From: Hymenobacter sedentarius
Lineage (GTDB): Bacteria > Bacteroidota > Bacteroidia > Cytophagales > Hymenobacteraceae
Length of the DNA stretch: 64,000 nt
NCBI RefSeq assembly: GCF_001507645.1
Contig: NZ_CP013909.1
Location: 930,001-994,000, forward strand
Direction: 5' to 3'
The position numbers and the translations under genes are program-made. The notes below the pieces were generated by a model that saw nothing but the letters and a program-made list of their open reading frames with translations, was not told the DNA's origin and ran no database searches. This document shows positions 61,697 to 64,000 of this stretch, piece by piece; position 1 is the first letter of the stretch; the number at the start of each line of letters is the position of its first letter.

Positions 61697-62011
61697 ATGG
61701 CCAGCAAAACCACCACCGGCATCCTGTGCTTCGCGGGCGGCGCCCTCACCGGCGCAGCCCTTGGCTTGCTCTATGCCCCCGAAACCGGCACCGAAACCCG
61801 CTCCTGGCTCAGCTACCAGTTGGAGAAATACCGCTCCGTGCTCGCCGACCTCACCGACAGCCTGGTAACCAGCCGCGAAGCCGCCGCTGGCCCCTCCTCG
61901 GCTAAAAGCGAAGGCCAGCGCGTCATTTCCGACGCCAAATCCAAAGCTGAGCAGTTGCTCGGCGACGTTGACCAACTCATCAACCAAATCAACTCCCGCA
62001 AGGGCGCTTAA
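61697..62011 (+). CDS. YtxH-domain membrane protein
   Basis: 104 aa. N-terminal glycine-rich helix (TGILCFAGGALTGAALGLLYAP) followed by TGTETRSWLS, the YtxH core, and a charged helix. Small membrane proteins of this type are stress-related in Bacillus; role here unknown. It follows nusB, as often in Bacteroidota. CACCTTTG upstream (61619-61626) resembles a -7 box. Confidence 0.8.
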   Translation: MASKTTTGILCFAGGALTGAALGLLYAPETGTETRSWLSYQLEKYRSVLADLTDSLVTSREAAAGPSSAKSEGQRVISDAKSKAEQLLGDVDQLINQINSRKGA

Positions 62012-62019
62012 TTTTAACC

Positions 62020-62108
62020 GAGTGACTGAGCGGCTGAGTGCCCGAGTGAGCTGACGAACCATGAGTCGTTTGGCCCTCCCACTCAGGTACTCAGCCGCTC
62101 AGTCACTC
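62020..62108. repeat. 20-bp inverted repeat rich in GAGTGA/CTGAG units
   Basis: GAGTGACTGAGCGGCTGAGT (62020-62039) and ACTCAGCCGCTCAGTCACTC (62089-62108) are perfect arms, with more GAGTGA-type partial repeats in the loop. The right arm ends 8 bp before the ATG of the dehydrogenase gene, so it could influence ribosome access. Confidence 0.85.
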
Positions 62109-62116
62109 CAAAAAGA

Positions 62117-63115
62117 ATGCACTTAGTAACCCTTATTCCCGGCGACGGCATTGGCCCCGAAATCACCAAGGCAGTCACCGACATTTTTGCCGCGGCGCAG
62201 GTGCCCGTGCAATGGGAAGAGCAGAACGCCGGCCAGACCACGTTCGACCAATCCGGCGAATTGATTCCGACCTCGCTGCTCAAGTCGCTCGAAAAGAATA
62301 AGGTGGCCCTCAAAGGCCCAATTACCACGCCGGTGGGTAAAGGCTTCCGCAGCATCAACGTGACGCTGCGCCAGAAGTATGACCTCTACCAGAACGTGCG
62401 CCCCAGCAAAACCACCGCGGGCATCAAGACGCGGTACGAAGGCATCGACCTGGTGCTGTTCCGCGAAAACACCGAGGGCCTGTATTCGGGCCTGGAAGTA
62501 TACGACGAGCGCCTGGGCATTGCCGACTCCTTCAACCGCATCACGGTGGCGGGCTCCCGCAAAATCTGCCGCGCGGCCTTTGCCTACGCTGCCAAGCACG
62601 GCCGCAAAAAGGTGACCCTGGCCCACAAAGCCAACATCCTGAAAATGGCGGGCACGCTGATGCTCAACGCCTGCAAAGAAGCCGCCACCGAGTTTCCGCA
62701 GATTGTGTTCGAAGATAAAATCATCGACAACATGTGCATGCAGCTCGTGAACAAGCCCGAGCAGTTCGACGTGGTGGTGACGACCAACCTGTTTGGCGAC
62801 ATCCTCTCCGACCTGTGCGCCGGCCTGGTGGGCGGCCTGGGCGTGGTGGCCGGCGCCAACATCGGCGATGACATGGCCGTGTTTGAGGCCGTGCACGGCT
62901 CGGCGCCCGACATTGCCGGCCAAGGCAAAGCCAACCCCACCGCCCTGCTGCGCTCGGCGCTGATGATGCTGCACTACCTCGGCGAGCATGCCAAGGCCGA
63001 CCAGATTGAGCGCGCCTTGGAAAGCACCCTGCTGCACCCGGAAGAGTGCACCGGTGACCTCGGCGGCAACGCCAGCACCAGCCAATTCGCCCAGCACATC
63101 ATCGCCAAGCTGTAG
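62117..63115 (+). CDS. Isocitrate/3-isopropylmalate dehydrogenase family, probable NAD-isocitrate dehydrogenase
   Basis: 332 aa. Starts with VTLIPGDGIGPEITKAV; contains RSINVTLRQKYDLYQNVRP with the Ser/Arg substrate motifs, DLVLFRENTEGLYSG, DNMCMQLVNKPEQFDVVVT and TNLFGDILSDLCAGLVGGLG. The RSINVTLRQ type and length of about 330 aa point to NAD-dependent isocitrate or homoisocitrate dehydrogenase rather than LeuB, but this is family-level. Confidence 0.85.
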   Translation: MHLVTLIPGDGIGPEITKAVTDIFAAAQVPVQWEEQNAGQTTFDQSGELIPTSLLKSLEKNKVALKGPITTPVGKGFRSINVTLRQKYDLYQNVRPSKTTAGIKTRYEGIDLVLFRENTEGLYSGLEVYDERLGIADSFNRITVAGSRKICRAAFAYAAKHGRKKVTLAHKANILKMAGTLMLNACKEAATEFPQIVFEDKIIDNMCMQLVNKPEQFDVVVTTNLFGDILSDLCAGLVGGLGVVAGANIGDDMAVFEAVHGSAPDIAGQGKANPTALLRSALMMLHYLGEHAKADQIERALESTLLHPEECTGDLGGNASTSQFAQHIIAKL

Positions 63116-63254
63116 CAGTACCACTGCGAGGTGCCCGCGGCCGCCCGCTAAAGGCGCGACTGCGGGCACTCTCCTGTACAACAGCTTGTTGCTGAAGGCA
63201 TCCAATCACTACTAAGTTCATTATTGAAACGTGCCGCGGCGCGTTTTTCCTTGC

Positions 63255-63770
63255 ATGAAATACCAGATTATCCTTGCTGCAGCTCTGCTGCTGACGGCCT
63301 GCAACCGCGACAAAACCGCTGAAGTAGGCACCGAAGGCATGAACGCCGCGGCCAACGCTGCTTCCGATGCGGCGGCCAACCCCACGATTGACAACCCCAA
63401 CGTGGTGAGCGAAAACGAAGCCCCCAACCCCAACGCGCCGGTGATGAAATTCACGGAGGCAGAGTTCGACTTCGGCGACATCAAGGCCGATAGCAAAGTG
63501 CACCATACCTTCACCTTCACCAACACCGGCAAGTCGCCGCTGCTGATTGAAGACGCCACCGCCTCCTGCGGGTGCACCACGCCCAGCTGGACCAAGGCCC
63601 CCGTACTCCCCGGCGGCCAGGGCACCATGGAAGTGCAGTTTGATAGCCGCGGCAAGCACGGCATCATCAGCAAGCAGGTAGCAGTGCGGGCCAATACCCA
63701 GCCCAACATCACCACCATTCTCATCAAAGGCAACGTGCTCGACGCTGCCAAAGGTGCCAACCCCCTCTAG
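63255..63770 (+). CDS. DUF1573 lipoprotein
   Basis: 171 aa from ATG 63255. Lipobox LLLTAC after KYQIILAA. Low-complexity linker (residues about 20-65), then DUF1573: EFDFGDIKADSKVHHTFTFT, ATASCGCTTPSWTKAPVLPG with the Cys-Gly-Cys, and QVAVRANTQPN. An immunoglobulin-like fold of unknown role that commonly precedes yajC in Bacteroidota, as here (18 bp spacing). Confidence 0.88.
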   Translation: MKYQIILAAALLLTACNRDKTAEVGTEGMNAAANAASDAAANPTIDNPNVVSENEAPNPNAPVMKFTEAEFDFGDIKADSKVHHTFTFTNTGKSPLLIEDATASCGCTTPSWTKAPVLPGGQGTMEVQFDSRGKHGIISKQVAVRANTQPNITTILIKGNVLDAAKGANPL

Positions 63771-63788
63771 CCCAATTCTCTCACCGCC

Positions 63789-64000
63789 ATGTTGTTGACC
63801 TTATTACTGCAAGCCGCCGGAGGAATGGATTTCACCCAGCTACTCTTTCCGATTGCCATTGGCCTGGTGGTGTATTTCTTCATGATTCGGCCCCAGCAGA
63901 AGCGCGCGGCCGATGCCAAGGCCTTCCGCCAGTCCCTGGCCAAAGGGTCGCGCATTGTCACCATCGGGGGCCTGCACGGGCTGGTGGTTGACCTAACCGA
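63789..64000 (+). CDS. yajC: Preprotein translocase subunit YajC, N-terminal part
   Basis: Runs off the window end. One transmembrane helix (FPIAIGLVVYFFMIRPQQ) followed by KRAADAKAFRQSLAKGSRIV and TIGGLHGLVV, the YajC domain. YajC joins SecDF at the Sec translocon. Confidence 0.92.
   Translation, partial: MLLTLLLQAAGGMDFTQLLFPIAIGLVVYFFMIRPQQKRAADAKAFRQSLAKGSRIVTIGGLHGLVVDLT

Overview
The window is a GC-rich stretch of a Bacteroidota chromosome, most likely Cytophagales and Hymenobacter-like. Clues are a SusD C-terminus beside glycoside hydrolases, a type IX secretion (T9SS) C-terminal sorting domain, a PorE-like TPR/PD40/OmpA lipoprotein, families largely confined to this phylum (DUF5686, DUF4834, DUF4293, DUF4476, an extra-long NusB) and promoter boxes of the TAnnTTTG type. 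No rRNA operon or CRISPR array is visible. Names are by recall of families; nothing was searched.

Layout. 1-6.0 kb: end of a polysaccharide utilisation locus (SusD tail, GH13 alpha-glucosidase lipoprotein, GH65 enzyme, GH37 trehalase) that should take alpha-glucans and trehalose to glucose in the periplasm. 6.0-18.8 kb: housekeeping and envelope genes (DUF5686 barrel, EamA transporter, RecX, HEAT-cNMP protein, DUF4230, membrane glycosyltransferase-like protein, ACC deaminase-like enzyme, YfhO). 18.9-33.2 kb: a segment that starts at a tRNA-Thr gene and is bounded by an imperfect 19-bp repeat of the tRNA 3' end, each copy followed by a related hairpin. It holds an integrase arm-domain protein without a catalytic domain, a 14-repeat T9SS cargo protein, two broken IS3 transposases, a minus-strand block pyrB-pyrC-purE-purK (purEK look betaproteobacterial), pyrD and a carbamoylase. 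pyrB has its own promoter, a possible leader ORF and an intrinsic terminator before its start, an arrangement like pyrBI attenuation.

33.2-40.8 kb: an RsbQ-like hydrolase paired with a PAS histidine kinase, GGGP synthase, holin-like and J-domain/TPR membrane proteins, a fasciclin protein and tRNA-Phe. 40.8-64 kb: an Fe-S oxidoreductase pair behind a perfect 30-bp palindrome, PorE-like protein, thiolase, TruA, two ABC half-exporters that resemble the two halves of a BmrCD-type heterodimer, a zinc dehydrogenase, two tRNA-Pro genes, Leu/Phe/Val dehydrogenase, NusB, YtxH, isocitrate/isopropylmalate dehydrogenase, DUF1573 and the start of YajC.

A recurring theme is intergenic palindromes. One family (ends GTCATGCTGAGC...GCTCAGCATGAC) occurs in six full copies plus degenerate ones, with compensating changes between the arms; several other unrelated palindromes sit between genes, and one supplies the 3' end of an ABC transporter gene.
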